Part shown: piece by piece, positions 1-12,060 of the stretch
Layout of the letters: each line of letters begins with the position of its first letter
How positions within the stretch are numbered: the first letter of the stretch is position 1
NCBI GenBank assembly: GCA_037975125.1
Contig: CM075858.1
Coordinates: 67,122,140 to 67,186,139, forward strand
Length of the DNA: 64,000 nt
Direction: 5' to 3'
Source of the DNA: Latrodectus hesperus
Taxonomy: Eukaryota; Arthropoda; Arachnida; Araneae; Theridiidae
Made by a program: the position numbers and the translations under genes
Notes under the pieces: generated by a model
Databases searched by the model: none
The model's input: the letters and a program-made list of their open reading frames with translations, nothing else
What the model was told of the DNA's origin: nothing

Positions 1-872
1 GAATTTTTAAAATTTTAATTCACAAAAGAAACAATAATTAAATTTATCATACATTTTTACATTAATTTTAATTTGTATGCATTTACACTTCATTTCCATG
101 TATAAAATTTTATACATTGAGTAGTTGAATAAAAATAATATTAAATGTGTAATAATTTCTATTAAGTTTGTAATAAAACATTCTAAATTTTAGGAAGATG
201 AAGCAATTTTTATCACTTATTTTAATTTTAATTGAGATTTCTTTTTATATTCAGGTTTATATATTTTATTTTAAAAATTTATATATTTTATTTAAACCTT
301 TAAAAATTCTGTATTTTTTAATTCATCTTGTATTAATACGTAATCCTAGAATTGAAGATTAGGGGTTCATTAAATTCATTCAATCTCAATTAATAAATAT
401 CAGTGATTTCCTTTTTCATGTTAAACATAGCTCTAAATTTCAAATCTTAAGTAATCATATCCTCAGAAATATTTATCCGAATGTCTTGTACATGAGTAAA
501 AATGCAGTAAGAAAAAGAAAAGTCAACAAGAAAAAAATAATAAAAATAAAATTAAAATAAAAATAAGTAAATCTTCCCTAAAATTCTGAGAATGTTAATA
601 AAAATTAAAAATTCTAATCATTTTTTCAATAAAATTATAATTGGATTGAATTCCAATACAAATTTTCTTTTATGGATTTTCTAAGAAGTACAATAAAATT
701 TTTTCTCTAAATGTATTGAAAAAGTAATTACAAAAATCTGTAACATAAAAATACTATGTAACATAATTATAATATACCTTAACCTATATCTTTCTATATA
801 CATTTTTAACAATACATGTCAATATATTCAACATAATTTATGTTATATTATCTTATTCCACTTCATTTTCAG
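1..872. other. Upstream AT-rich region, no secure exon
   Basis: Very AT-rich sequence. It should contain or follow the 5' part of the micro-exon gene, because the exon at 873 starts in phase 1 and needs an upstream exon. Apart from the weak signal-peptide candidate at 198, I see no acceptor-donor pair with a compatible phase. Confidence 0.5.
194..254 (+). CDS. Candidate signal-peptide exon (weak)
   Basis: An AG at 192-193 is followed by ATG at 198, and the frame reads MKQFLSLILILIEISFYIQ: a basic residue then a Leu/Ile core, as in a secretion signal. A possible donor (CAG before GTTTAT) follows at 255. It would leave phase 0, which does not match the phase-1 acceptor at 873, so a missing exon or another donor would be needed. 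In such AT-rich DNA a hydrophobic ORF can arise by chance. Confidence 0.2.
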
Positions 873-890
873 ATGAAGCGCGACCACAGG
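873..890 (+). CDS. Micro-exon 1 in window (18 nt)
   Basis: Acceptor CATTTTCAG and donor GTAAGT are both strong. In phase 1 it reads (x)AT GAA GCG CGA CCA CAG G, giving E-A-R-P-Q and a Gly completed by the next exon. The in-exon ATG is in another phase and is not the start, since that phase hits a stop in the Gly-rich exon at 9976. Confidence 0.7.
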
Positions 891-1003
891 GTAAGTAAAA
901 TAGTTTAATAATTTAAAGTTGTTTATTGTAAAATTTTTATTCTGATCATATAATATTGATTTCTATTAGGATTATTAATATATCCTTTTCTATGAAACTC
1001 TAG

Positions 1004-1009
1004 GAGAGG
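1004..1009 (+). CDS. 6-nt micro-exon
   Basis: GAGAGG lies between the acceptor CTCTAG and donor GTGAGT. It supplies Gly-Glu and ends in G, so the next exon (AA CCT...) begins with Glu. The intron before it is only 113 nt. Such a small exon needs transcript support; skipping it leaves the frame intact. Confidence 0.5.
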
Positions 1010-4000
1010 GTGAGTAAAATCTCTTTTTGTATAGATATTTGATCATCTTCAATATAAATAATTTTAAATAACTTTATTCATAGATAAATTATTATTTGAT
1101 TTAATCTTATATTATTTTTACCTATTTGCTATTTGCAAAACGATTTATTCAAATGATATTTGCATAATGTATATTTTAGTAATTTTCAGTGATTATACAA
1201 CTTTATTAATTATTGTATATAAGGAATTTCAATACTTAAAATATCATTTTATATAAATAAAATTATGTACATTGTATTAATATATTCATATTTCTTACAA
1301 TTTAAATACTAACTTATTTATATTTATCATGAAAAATAATTTGTATTTTATTAAAAAAATATATGTTCGAAATTGTTGATAAACGCTTACGTCATTTTTT
1401 ATGATGCGCATATACGTATATATAACGAATTTATACTTTAAGTTTTTGTTTGGAATACATGAAATAACGATTCGTCATGAACAGAAAAATTATTATTCAT
1501 TAAAATTAATGATTTAACGTTATTTCACATTTCTTTATTCAATAACTTATAACACTTTTTCTTCTTTTAAAATTTATTTAAATATTTATTCTTGATTTCA
1601 TACTTTGTAACATTTGCTTTTGTTATCGAATCCATTTTATTTGTCAGACGACGAGTGAGTAGCTTAGGTGGGGAAGGAAGAAATTCTTAAATTTATATTT
1701 ATATATATATACTGATATTTAAAGATTTATTTACAAATTAGATTATTTACAGACATCTTTAAGGTAGCTCCTTCATAGTGAGCTCCTTCACACACCATCT
1801 CCCCTCTGAATTACTTGTACATCTCTCTCTGCATGACATATTAAGCACTGCCATCTAGTGGCCACTAATTTTTTGAAATAATATTACAGCTTGATGCTAA
1901 CACTTTATTATCAGAAAAAAATTTAATTCTTTTACTTTCACCCTACTTTTTTCATTCTTTTATTTATGATAAATTTATAAAATAGTCAAAAATTTATTTA
2001 TTTCTCGACAAAATAAAAACATCTCGAATTTTAACTAAGTTAAAATATATTATAATTAAAAATTGAATATTTAAAATGAAACAAAAATTCAGACTTAATC
2101 TTTTTTAGGTGATTTTAAGAAACTAATAAACTTTGCAGTGCACTATTTGATAAATAATAATGTATATGACTACATTCTTATTATATTTATCAAAAACACC
2201 TTGTTAAAGAAAATAAGCTTACTATATATTTAATTCACATATAAATCATTCTTATGGATCGAAAAGGGGAAAATACTACACATCTAAAAAGTAAACAGGA
2301 GAAAACTCTTTATTATAAGCAACAATAAAATTCATTACTGCAAGCAATAAAATTTGAGCTTTTCTTTTGATTGTAAAGGTAAACATGTTTTTGGTATGCA
2401 AAGTTTGGTGCATTAAATTTTAATACACATTTATTATATGTTGTTCATTTTCCCACTAGAATTTTCAAGAGAAAATTGGTATATTTATTGACAGGTGTAA
2501 ACCATTAAAAAGTTGATTATTTTCGGTGAAAATAAATGTATGTTTCATTTCTAAAAAAAATAGAAGTAGTAGTTGGAGAAACCTTAGTGCGATTATCCCA
2601 CAAAAACATGAAGTGAAGAATAAGTGACTAATAAAACACAGTATAAAAACATTAAGCAAAAACTTTAGTGGAAACTCTAGTTATTTAGAATATTAGAATA
2701 AGATATAATACTTCAAGAAAACAGTCTGATTTCATGGAAAGGAAAATAGTTTTTGATTGGAAATTATGTCATTTGTTTAGTCTCTCTAAACATTGAAAAA
2801 GTTGCATATTTGCTCTGCATGGATGCAACAAAATTATAAATAAGACTTAAGAGAATTTTTTTATTTATAGAAATGTAGGCACCTGTGCTATTCTGGTACA
2901 GGAGCCGTATAATTCAGGATGCCAAATTTTAATTTTGGCGATTTTTTGGTGGATTTTCTTATGTGTTTGGCAACCTCATTTTTATTATGTCATACATTTG
3001 GAGAATTATGCAGAAAATTCTATTTTGGTAACCTAGTATCTACGTCATCACACACGTCACGATACATCATCTTCTCAACAATTCTTCATCGCCAAAAAAA
3101 TTCTGAATTTGGAATCATGGATTATATGGCACCTGTGCTAAAATGTGTTCTCTAGATAATGCAAGTAAGGCAATGTTAGAGATAGCAAAAAGGAATTACT
3201 CTCACTACAGTCTATTGTCAGAGTATATATCATGCAGATTCCGTTATATTAATAGGATATCCTGCTAGGATTACATATTTTATATATCTAGATTAATATT
3301 TTCAACAAGACAAATTTCATGAAGTTGCTCACTATCAAGAAGTAAAAATATATGATCAGAAGTGGCAGAGGAATAAGCTACGACATAAATCCTCCTTTTT
3401 TCGACTAGATAACTTTGATTCAACGGCGTATCATTTTAAAGTATATGTAAATCTGTGCATCTAATCATACTGATTCACGTGTTTACATTTACAAATTACA
3501 TTTATTTTATTAAAGAAAAGACAATGGTTTTCGTGCCTATAAGCTTGTATGCAAAACTTCGTGCTCCAAAGAATTTTAATAATTCCATTATTCATCTATT
3601 GTTTGAATAAATTAATCTTTTTGCTTTTTTAACGTTATTTCTGCATTTTTCTACCTTTTATTCTTTTAAATAAGGAATGTCTGTTAAACTACATAAAGTT
3701 TATATATTCATGTAAAAAAATATTCTTAAAAAGTGTGTTAAGTTTACAATTTTTTTTCATCCCACGTCAATCCTCGGCATATCTACCATTAATCGACGAG
3801 CAGCCCAATAAAAAGATGAACAAGTATAAAAACTTGAATAAAGTCCTTTAGTAGCCTCAAAAGAGATGTCAGTCATAAACTTTAAAACTTCAGGGCAGTT
3901 CTTGAGGTCAGCAGCATCCATATCATCATGACTGCACAATGGACAACGAGCAGAGTCCGTTACTTCTATTGATGCTGATCCGATGCTGATGCCTTTGTAG

Positions 4001-4950
4001 ATAGTCATGTCCAGTTGTCACCCGGAAACAAGCGACACCAACAGCTCGTGGTAAGGAGCCAGGGATTTTATTGTTCCCATCAAGTAGAATTTTCTATTGC
4101 TTGTCCATAGCCGCATTAGCATAAAGAGAAACTCCTTCATACTTTATTTTACTAAAGATCACACTTTTGATGTTACGCAAAGGCAAAGGGGGATTTGGCT
4201 GGATCAAAAGGGAATCAGCTTTTGCAAGTTTGTCTGCCTGCTCATTTCCAAAAACATCGCAATGGCCCGGGATCCATTGAAGAGAACGCGGTCCTTGATT
4301 TCAATGAGTTCGTGAATAACTTCACTCTACAAGAGTGAACTAGTGCATTATTATTATAATTTAGATTAGTAAGCAAAAGAATAACAGCCTGTGAATCAAC
4401 AAGGAAAACAACTTTTTGATCATGGAGACTTATTCATTTTCTCAATTGCATGAGCTACAACAGCAAGCTCGCCATCGAAATTATTGCATATTTCCCTACA
4501 GGGCTGTTTATACTAAAATCTTTTGAATACACTCCAGCACCAACATTTTTATAGCATTCTCTCCAGAACCCTAAGCTTAAAACTGAAGTGTTAACCATTA
4601 GTGCAGTAGCTCATCATGAGCTAGATTCCCACTTCATTCACGATGCTAATAGTTTTGGATGCTAATAGTAATTTTAAATTGCTGATTGAATTTACCTAAA
4701 TACTCAAAAGATGATTCACTAGAGTAATTATCAAATCAAATCAAACTTTTAGCATCATGTACATTAGCAAGTACAATATATTAACAAATTAGAATTAAAA
4801 AATAACAGCGATTATGATATATGGGAATTAATTATCGTACATATATGCCATTAAATTGAATTTTTATGAAAAGGTTGTTTGTATATTTATTTTCATTTAC
4901 TTATATTTAATACTTCTTTTCTACACATATAAATTACTTCCTTTTCATAG
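1010..4950 (+). other. Intron (3.9 kb)
   Basis: AT-rich intron. It holds a decayed retrotransposon on the minus strand (3757-4620), a short GC-richer piece around 1640-1860 with a 'CCATCTAGTGGCCAC' element of repeat-like look, and two copies of 'GGCACCTGTGCTA' near 2878 and 3128. I see no convincing exon inside. Confidence 0.6.
3757..4620 (-). pseudogene. Decayed non-LTR retrotransposon 3' end (RNase H and Zn knuckle)
   Basis: The minus strand between about 4200 and 4300 reads WIPGHCDVFGNEQADKLAKA, the conserved C-terminal RNase H segment (W-I-P-x-H...G-N-E-x-A-D). Further on, at 4008-3757, an open stretch reads CPLCSHDDMDAADLKNCP, a C-x2-C...C zinc-knuckle-like end usual in such ORF2 proteins. 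Toward 4620, pieces such as FDGELAVVAHAIEK resemble the middle of RNase H. Frameshifts and stops break the frame. The reverse transcriptase part is missing, so it is a 5'-truncated inactive copy inside the intron. Confidence 0.65.
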
Positions 4951-4971
4951 AACCTCATCGTCACCACCATG
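4951..4971 (+). CDS. Micro-exon, His-rich (21 nt)
   Basis: Follows acceptor CTTTTCATAG; the donor is GTAATG. Encodes E-P-H-R-H-H-H and the first base of Val. Together with the next exon it builds a His cluster, the first metal-binding-like feature of the product. Confidence 0.75.
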
Positions 4972-6623
4972 GTAATGTTTAGCATTTGTTATTATTCTTA
5001 ACTTAAAAAGTATAAAAAATTTAATGTTGCTTTATTATTATAGATTACATAACTTGCAACTATCAAAAATAATATTTTATAAAATTATGTACAAAAGTTA
5101 AAATGAATCCTTAAGATATTTTATTTAATTTACATCAAAAGTTCCATATATTTTAATTATTAAATTTTAAATACAGAGATTATTACTAGCTATTTTTAAC
5201 CAAGTAGTTTTATGTGAAAAATAAACCTTTATTCTCTTTTTTTATTCATAAATTATTTTGATCAAATTCAGATGAGTATTAAAAATTATATTTTCTAAGA
5301 AAAATAAAAATAAAAAACGCATTAGTAGCTTGTCATTGTATATTTCTAATTAACGTTATGTTTGTAATTTATGAGCTACTTTTTTACTACCTCTGCAAAA
5401 TAAATTTACTTTCTTGATAATTCAGTTATAAAGAAATTGTTAATTAATAGTTTTTCAATCTTAAAGGAAATTAATAAAATTGAAAAAACATTTTTTATTA
5501 ATTTTTTGATCAGGAATAAGAATTGATCTATGAATCAATTTAAAAATTTTTAAATAACCTTTGATGTACTTTTGCTAGCTATTTTATATTATGGAACACC
5601 ATAAAATTATACATAAATATTGGAAAAAACATAAATATATATGTCATTGTGATATATTTAAAAACTTCACTCAGTGAGATGTAAATAATCCTGTGAAAAT
5701 AGCTATTTCATTTATGCATTTCGCAAATTTCTCTTAATACATTTGAAAATTAATTTAAAATGACATGCTAAATTTAATAAAATATCGTAATCAAATGAAT
5801 TTTGTGAAACCTATTAATTAGAAAAATACTGAATTCAGTTGTTGGTATGTTTATTATAAGATGGTATTTCTTCGAGAGAGAGAGAGAGAGAACGATTTCA
5901 ATTCTTATTAGAATGAATAAATTATATTTCAGAAGCTTTTATATTTATAAATTTTACTAAAAATAATAGCTTTTCATAGAATATATCTTTAAAATCAAGG
6001 ATAAATCTTATCCAATATATTCAGTTGTATTTTATAGCCTATCTGTAAAATCTTACGATATACAAACTTTAAGGAAAAAATGTTATACATTTTAATAATA
6101 TACAAAACTACTTTCTTTTAAGCCGTTGCATACATAAAATTGCAAAACAAAAAGAATAAAGATTCACTTTAAGAATATAGCTATAGACAGAATATATTAT
6201 GATTATGAAAAGTTATAATGTTCATACAAATTAAAAATAAATTTTATATTTTCCCTTCACTTTTAAGTATTAAAAAAAACAGATTAAAACTTTAATTTTT
6301 GTAAACAATAAAAAAAGTAATAATAATAGTTAATTTTAGAATAGCTAATATTAAAGTTTAAGGAACACAATTACCTGGAGAATTATATAGAAATAAAGAA
6401 TTGCGTCATGCTTTGTTTGTCGTTCAACGGTTACTTTCTGTAAACTAGAGCTAATTAAAGGGACCTATGGCTTAAAGTGAATTCCGAACCATTACAATCC
6501 TCAGAACTCAAAGTTGGTGGTTCGAACCCATTAACTAACATTAGAACCATAAACTGAAGGCAAAAGCTGTAACCACACATCTACAAATTAGAAGATAACG
6601 TTAAGAGAGTTATATTCAAGTGG

Positions 6624-6785
<162 letters not shown>

Positions 6786-6786
6786 A

Positions 6787-8400
6787 TACAGGATTAGCAA
6801 GAAATAAGTTTCCCACTTCAGAGGGCTGTAGAATACGTTCTATTTGTCCAAATGAGATAAAATTTGAACTACAGATAATTCAAATGATGCGCTTGACATT
6901 TATTTAAAAAAAATAGTACAAAATTTTGCCAATAGATGGCGCTGTAAGACACATAAAAACATTTGATATGCTTAATAAATGTTAAATAATAATAATAAAA
7001 AAGTAGCATTACAATTGTTCAATATGCCCCCCTTCATTTTCAACAATGTGCTCTAATCGCAGAACCATATTTTCGACAACAGACCGGAGTGAGTCTGTCG
7101 GAGTTTCAAGGATATGGTGCCGAATGCTGTCCTTCAGATCTGGTACAGATGCTGACCTTTTACGGTAGAAATTGTCCTTCAAAAAACCCCACAACCAAAA
7201 GTCGCAGGGGGTGCTATCCGGCAAACGAGGAGGCTATGCCGTAGGGAAATGACGGCTGATAACCCGTGTCCCAGTAAAATGCTGTGTTAGCAGTTGCTTT
7301 ACACAACGATCAATATGAGGAGGTGCGCCATCCTGCATGAAAATGATTTCCTGAAGGCATCCACGCTGCTGAAGTTGTGGGATTACAAAATCCCTCAGCA
7401 TATCTTGGTACCGTTGTCCTGTGATCGAACAGGTTTTGATTCCATTTGCTGTTATCTCTTCAAAAAATATGGTCCAATCACAAAAGTAGCCGTAAACCCA
7501 CACCATACTGTCACTTTTTCAGGATGTAAGGGTTTCTCCTGGATAGCGCGAGGGTTTTCCGCTGCTCAAATTCGACAATTGTGGATGTTGACTTACAACA
7601 ATTGTGGATGTTGAAAGTGGGCTTCATCAGTCCACAGAATATTCCATGGCTAAGTATCAACCCCATTCGAGCAAGGAACTGAAGTGCAAAAGTTTTACGA
7701 ACCTCTGAGTCCCCGTCCTGCAACAAATACAGAAGCTTGATTTTGTAGGGATAAAAATGCAAAATCCGCCGTAAGATTTTTCGTACAGTGGAATACGGGA
7801 TATCCAATACACGAGAAACAACTGGCACACTCACACTACCATCCGGCGACTAACTGCTGGCTTCAACGACCACAGTAGCCACATTTTTGACGCTAGAGGA
7901 CTGGATTGGCTTTCGTCCTTTACCGGGAAGAATTGCAAGTTGTCCAGTTCTTTCAAATTTCTACATCATCTTGCTTAACGCACATAGAGACATTGGACCT
8001 CTTGGTATCTGCTTCATACGGCGAAATTCTTTTACAGCTGCAACGGAGTTCTGCTGGTTCTGGTAGAACAATTTTACAAGTAGCGCTTTTTCTTGCAAAG
8101 AAGGCATGATGTGCAGAGAAGTAACTAATGCTCCTTCAGAATCCGCCTTCTTTTCACCCAAAGATAATGATAATAGGCATGCGCTGTAAAGCAAATGACT
8201 TTTAATATTTTCAGTATATGCAAATAAATACCATTAGTATTACAGCGTCATCTATCGGCGAAATTTTGTACTATTCTTTTTTTTAATAAATGTCAAGCGC
8301 ATTATTTAAATTATCTGTAGTTCAAATTTTATCTCATTTGAAAAAATAGAACGTATTCTACAGCCCTCTGAAGTGGGAAACTTATTTCTTGCTAACCCTG
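6787..8400 (-). mobile_element. Tc1/mariner-superfamily element with 160-bp terminal inverted repeats (inactive)
   Basis: The first 160 nt (6787-6946) match the reverse complement of the last 160 nt (8241-8400) with few differences, both ends starting CAGGRTTAGC. TA lies at both flanks (6785 and 8401), as expected of the TA target duplication. The inside encodes a degenerate transposase on the minus strand. A (TA)n tract lies on each side, so the element sits within or has split a TA microsatellite. Confidence 0.9.
7009..8107 (-). pseudogene. Degenerate DUF4817/DDE_3-type transposase
   Basis: Starts at an ATG (8107) with MPSLQEKALLVKLFYQNQQN, an N-terminal helix-turn-helix of the DUF4817 type. 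Later segments include FMQDGAPPHIDRCVKQLL, the second catalytic-Asp region, and PDSTPCDFWLWGFLKDNFY near the third catalytic site; the protein ends HIVENEGGHIEQL. In-frame stops near 7961, 7852 and 7234, and a frameshift close to a 23-bp tandem duplication (around 7575-7614), disable it. The family is frequent in spider genomes, which supports the host assignment. Confidence 0.85.
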
Positions 8401-8558
<158 letters not shown>

Positions 8559-8893
8559 TAATTATTTCAATTTTTCTTAATAGTAAATAATGAGTTTATT
8601 TTTTATAATTTGAATGTATCTCCTTGTAAATTAAACTATTTAATTATGTTCCTTAAAATATTGTACATTTCTTTATAAAATATACATTTTGTAATAAAAT
8701 GAAGTAAAGGAACTATATTATAATGTATAAAATAATCATATTAAAATGAATAATAAATGACATCACATAATATTTTTGATAAATACTCAAATAAACAATA
8801 CTGAATTAAATTAAGATAATGAGATTATTTGAATATTTTATTTTCGTAATTCCTGACTAATATCAACACTAATGAATGATAATTTTATTACAG

Positions 8894-8911
8894 TTCATCA
8901 CCACCATCATG
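8894..8911 (+). CDS. Micro-exon, His-rich (18 nt)
   Basis: Acceptor TTATTACAG, donor GTATGT. In phase 1 it gives Val then five His and the first base of Gly. With the exon at 4951 this makes a run of H-H-H-V-H-H-H-H-H. Confidence 0.8.
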
Positions 8912-9975
8912 GTATGTTTTATTTTAAGTTATGTATTAACATCGAATAATCCTTTTTTGCAGTATTATACGAAGTTTAATCATGGAATATTTAAATATTT
9001 AATTTATCAGAGGTAATCAATTTATTAAATAAACTCAAGAGTGTCATTGCAAAATTGTCGTAAATATATTTATATAAAAATTATTGTACACTATTCTAAA
9101 CTTTTCATCTTCATATAATTTTACATTGAATTTCATATTTAAAATTGCTAAATTTCAAAAATGGAACAAAAATTACCCTAAGCAATATTAGAAAAATAAC
9201 TGTTGTGAAGGGAATATTTTTCATCAGAGAAAAAATATAGAAATTCGTTGAAGTGACCAACATAAGGCTCAGGAAAATATTTTGACTTCGAGTTACGCCA
9301 TCAGATTCATTCAATATACCTGCATTTAAAGTCTACTATTTAATCATGCATTTATCAGGGTTCAGTAATGTTGTCGTCATCACCTTCCATAACAGTTGAA
9401 GGACTCATTTTGCTTTCAAAACTCAAGTTAAAATTAAGACTAAAATATACTTGATTTATGTTTTTAAAAATGATTGACATAATTTTAATTCTCTCTTTTA
9501 TTTTCTGTATATCGTTTGTAAATAATTTCTTTTGGTGTTGTGTATGTTACATTTTTTTAAATCATCTAAGTTAAAAAATATTTTTATATAATATTTTTAT
9601 GTCATTCAGTAAAACAATTTAAGAATATATATTTTTATACAATAAGAACCATATATCATTCATAATTAAAAAAGTTCATATGCATAAATTTTTTATAAGA
9701 TATAAAAATTTATATTTTTAATTGCAAGTTTCAAAGTTCATATAGCATGTTTCTAAATAGTTTAGTGGGTATGTATATGTTGTAAAACTGTTTGTGTTTA
9801 ATTTAACGTGCTTGAATCAATTGAATGATAGTTAACATAAAACCTAAATAAGATCCTCATTTTTCATTTCAGTTACAATAGTTGTCTTAATATCCTGTTT
9901 AACACACTGAATTTAAGTATTGTTATTTAAAAATTCAATTTCAAAATAATGTAATGTTTGTTATTTTTACATTAG

Positions 9976-10317
9976 GTCATCCTGGTGGAGAAATAAAAAT
10001 TCCCGGCGGTAGTGGAAAGGTTGAAATACCAGGTGCTGGAGGAGAAGTTAAAATTCCAGGTGGTGGAGGAGAAGTTAAAATTCCAGGTGGTGGAGGAGAA
10101 GTTAAAATACCCGGTGGTGGTGGAGAAGTTAAAATCCCTGGAGGTGGTGAAAAAATTACAATTCCCGGTGCTAGTGGAGGGAAAGTTGAAATTCCCGGTG
10201 GTGGCGGTGAAGTTAAAATTCCTGGAGGAGGAGGAGAAGTTACAGTCCATGGAGGCGGTGGTGGTGGAGGAGGAGGAGGTGGTGAGGGTGGAAGACATAT
10301 ACATCATCATCATCACA
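9976..10317 (+). CDS. Gly-rich exon with 9-residue EVKIPGGGG repeats (342 nt)
   Basis: The only exon of ordinary size. It reads GHPGGEIKIPGG, then about ten near-copies of a 27-bp, 9-codon unit (E-V-K-I-P-G-G-G-G; variants KVEIPG, KITIPG, EVTVHG), a run of eleven Gly, and GRHIHHHHH. The final codon is split A|GT before the donor GTAAGT. Codon third positions vary between units while residues stay fixed, which points to selection on protein. The alternating charged/hydrophobic EVKI beside Gly-rich turns suggests short beta strands. The two His clusters flank it. I know no named family with this exact repeat; a structural or metal-binding role is inference. Confidence 0.85.
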
Positions 10318-11039
10318 GTAAGTTATTAATTTATTGATAAATATTCAGTTAATTATTTTTATTTTAAAACTTACTCTTGAAAGTTACTTTAATTTTTTTT
10401 TCAAAATTTGTACTAGAGTATTCAGAAGAAAGTTTTCCTGCGAAATATGAAATTTTTAATGAAAAGACATTTACAATTAAGGTTTTTCGAGTGGAAGACA
10501 CTAAATTTAATTTCACATGAAAACTCTGTAATTTTAGCTATTATTTGGTAAACATTACGAAGATTTTACAAGATTCTTTTTCATTGTTTCTACTCTCTTG
10601 AGCACGAAAAGCAAAATTCAAGCTCTCTACATTTTTTACACGTATTATACAGATACTCGCTCACATATCCTTCTCAAATATTTTCTCTTAAAGCAATCCA
10701 TTTCTAGCAGCAATGTCAAAAGCAGGTTCATTTCTTTCAGTGAATTCCAAAACCAACATTTCAGTGTTTTTATTCTTATTTCAAAGATAAATGTGTATAA
10801 TATTTTCTGTTTTCAATTTTACTAAGGCCAGCATGGTGTTTTTCTAGTTTTGCCAATTCAAGTGAAAAATGCCTTTTCAAGTTTCAAAGGAGAACATCGA
10901 AACTGGTCTTATAAGACTTGTTTCCATATTGTGTGATTGAGAACGATAAAGCTCTCATTGTCGATCAGTAAAATTTCAGATAAATCCGGTTTCGAACAAT
11001 CATTTAACTAAAGGTGTTGCCAGAAAATGACGTTACTCT

Positions 11040-12060
11040 GCAAACAGAGAGAGAGAGAGAGCAACGAGCAATAAGTGATCTGCATTCCGAAATAATATGC
11101 ATAATACAGAGCGAGAACAGGGTAAGCCCAATTGGTAGTAAGACCACCCTGAACGGCTATACATCAAGCAACACGTCTAGGCAGAGAGTTAATGGTAGTA
11201 AGGATGGCATCCAGAGGAATTGTTTTCCATTCCTTAACAAACATTTTCTAAAGTGCGTCTTATAAAGGAGGCAATGGCAGGGTCTGCAAATGGCGTTCAA
11301 TCATATTCCAAACATGTCCGATTGGTGAGAGATTTGACGAGCACGGTGACTGGGAAACCAGCTGTACACTTTGCAGGGCATGTTGTCTGATGCAGTCAAT
11401 GTGATCTCGAGCAATATCTTAATTATAAAAGTCACTGGGTACCTTCAGAAGATAGGGAAGTGCCAAAAGCTGCAGCATATCATCCATGTAACGTTAGACT
11501 ATCATACTGCCGTGAATACGAACTAGAGATGACCTGGAATCATACGCAATGGCTCCCCAAACCATGATACCGCTTTTCCGCACAATGGAATGTTCCGCAA
11601 TTGCTGCAAGAATGGGACTCTGTCTCCCTGTCAACGCCACACTCGTACGCGGCAACTATCACTGAAGAAACAGAAGTGAGACTCATCTCAAAAGACGATC
11701 CTGGGACTCTCTGTCGTCCACATCACTTTAATCTAGCAAGAAGGCAGTCTTGTTAACAGATGCCATGAGCGCAGGTTGCTATCAACCAATCGACCAACAA
11801 ATGGTTATGCCCGATATGGGAGAGTGTCTTGCACATGCTGCTATTCCCGCGGGCTGAAGTCATTTTGGCTACACCAATACCTCGCAAACGTTGCAGAGTC
11901 TCTTCTTCCAGCCATATTCACCATAGCCGGTGCACTGTGGACGCGTCCAGGTATCTGACAGCAGTGATTTGCTGTAAGGAACAACTTGCCCTTCTCAGTC
12001 AGACTACCATGCCCCTCATAAACACGTCTGTCTGCTGGAACTAACTCTGTCAACGATAGC
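11040..12060 (-). pseudogene. Decayed Tc1-like transposase
   Basis: Reverse-strand fragments in several frames match Tc1 transposase order. Near 12050-11840 there is a DNA-binding-side fragment, near 11690 the reading DESHFCFF...RVRVWR (first catalytic Asp region), and near 11330 SPIGHVWNMIERHLQ (the SPxxxPIxxxW signature before the last acid). Many stops and frameshifts. Terminal repeats could not be defined. Confidence 0.7.

Noticed and set aside
873..875. ATG at the start of the exon at 873 as a start codon
   Set aside because: That phase leads to a stop early in exon 9976, whereas phase 1 stays open across all exons.
1648..1654. A 7-nt stretch ACGACGA between TTTGTCAG and GTGAGT
   Set aside because: Good splice signals, but 7 nt would shift the frame and destroy the His cluster and all later modules; at most a decayed exon.
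2878..3145. Two copies of GGCACCTGTGCTA as ends of a mobile element
   Set aside because: Direct rather than inverted, no target duplication, and the 78-codon frame between them has no recognisable family.
3155..3163. ATAATGCAA between CTCTAG and GTAAGG as a 9-nt exon
   Set aside because: Phase fits but there is no pyrimidine tract and no resemblance to neighbours; likely chance.
5873..5892. GA-rich run as CRISPR or regulatory repeat
   Set aside because: Simple (GA)n microsatellite of about 20 nt; no CRISPR spacing pattern exists anywhere in the window.
9972..10316. Minus-strand open frame opposite the Gly-rich exon (FNFSSTTW repeats)
   Set aside because: Mirror of the repeat; splice sites and module continuity support the plus strand only.
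10012..10329. Alternative frame of the Gly-rich exon (EEKLKFQVV repeats)
   Set aside because: This phase runs into stops at exon 22148, and synonymous changes between repeats fit the Gly-rich frame instead.
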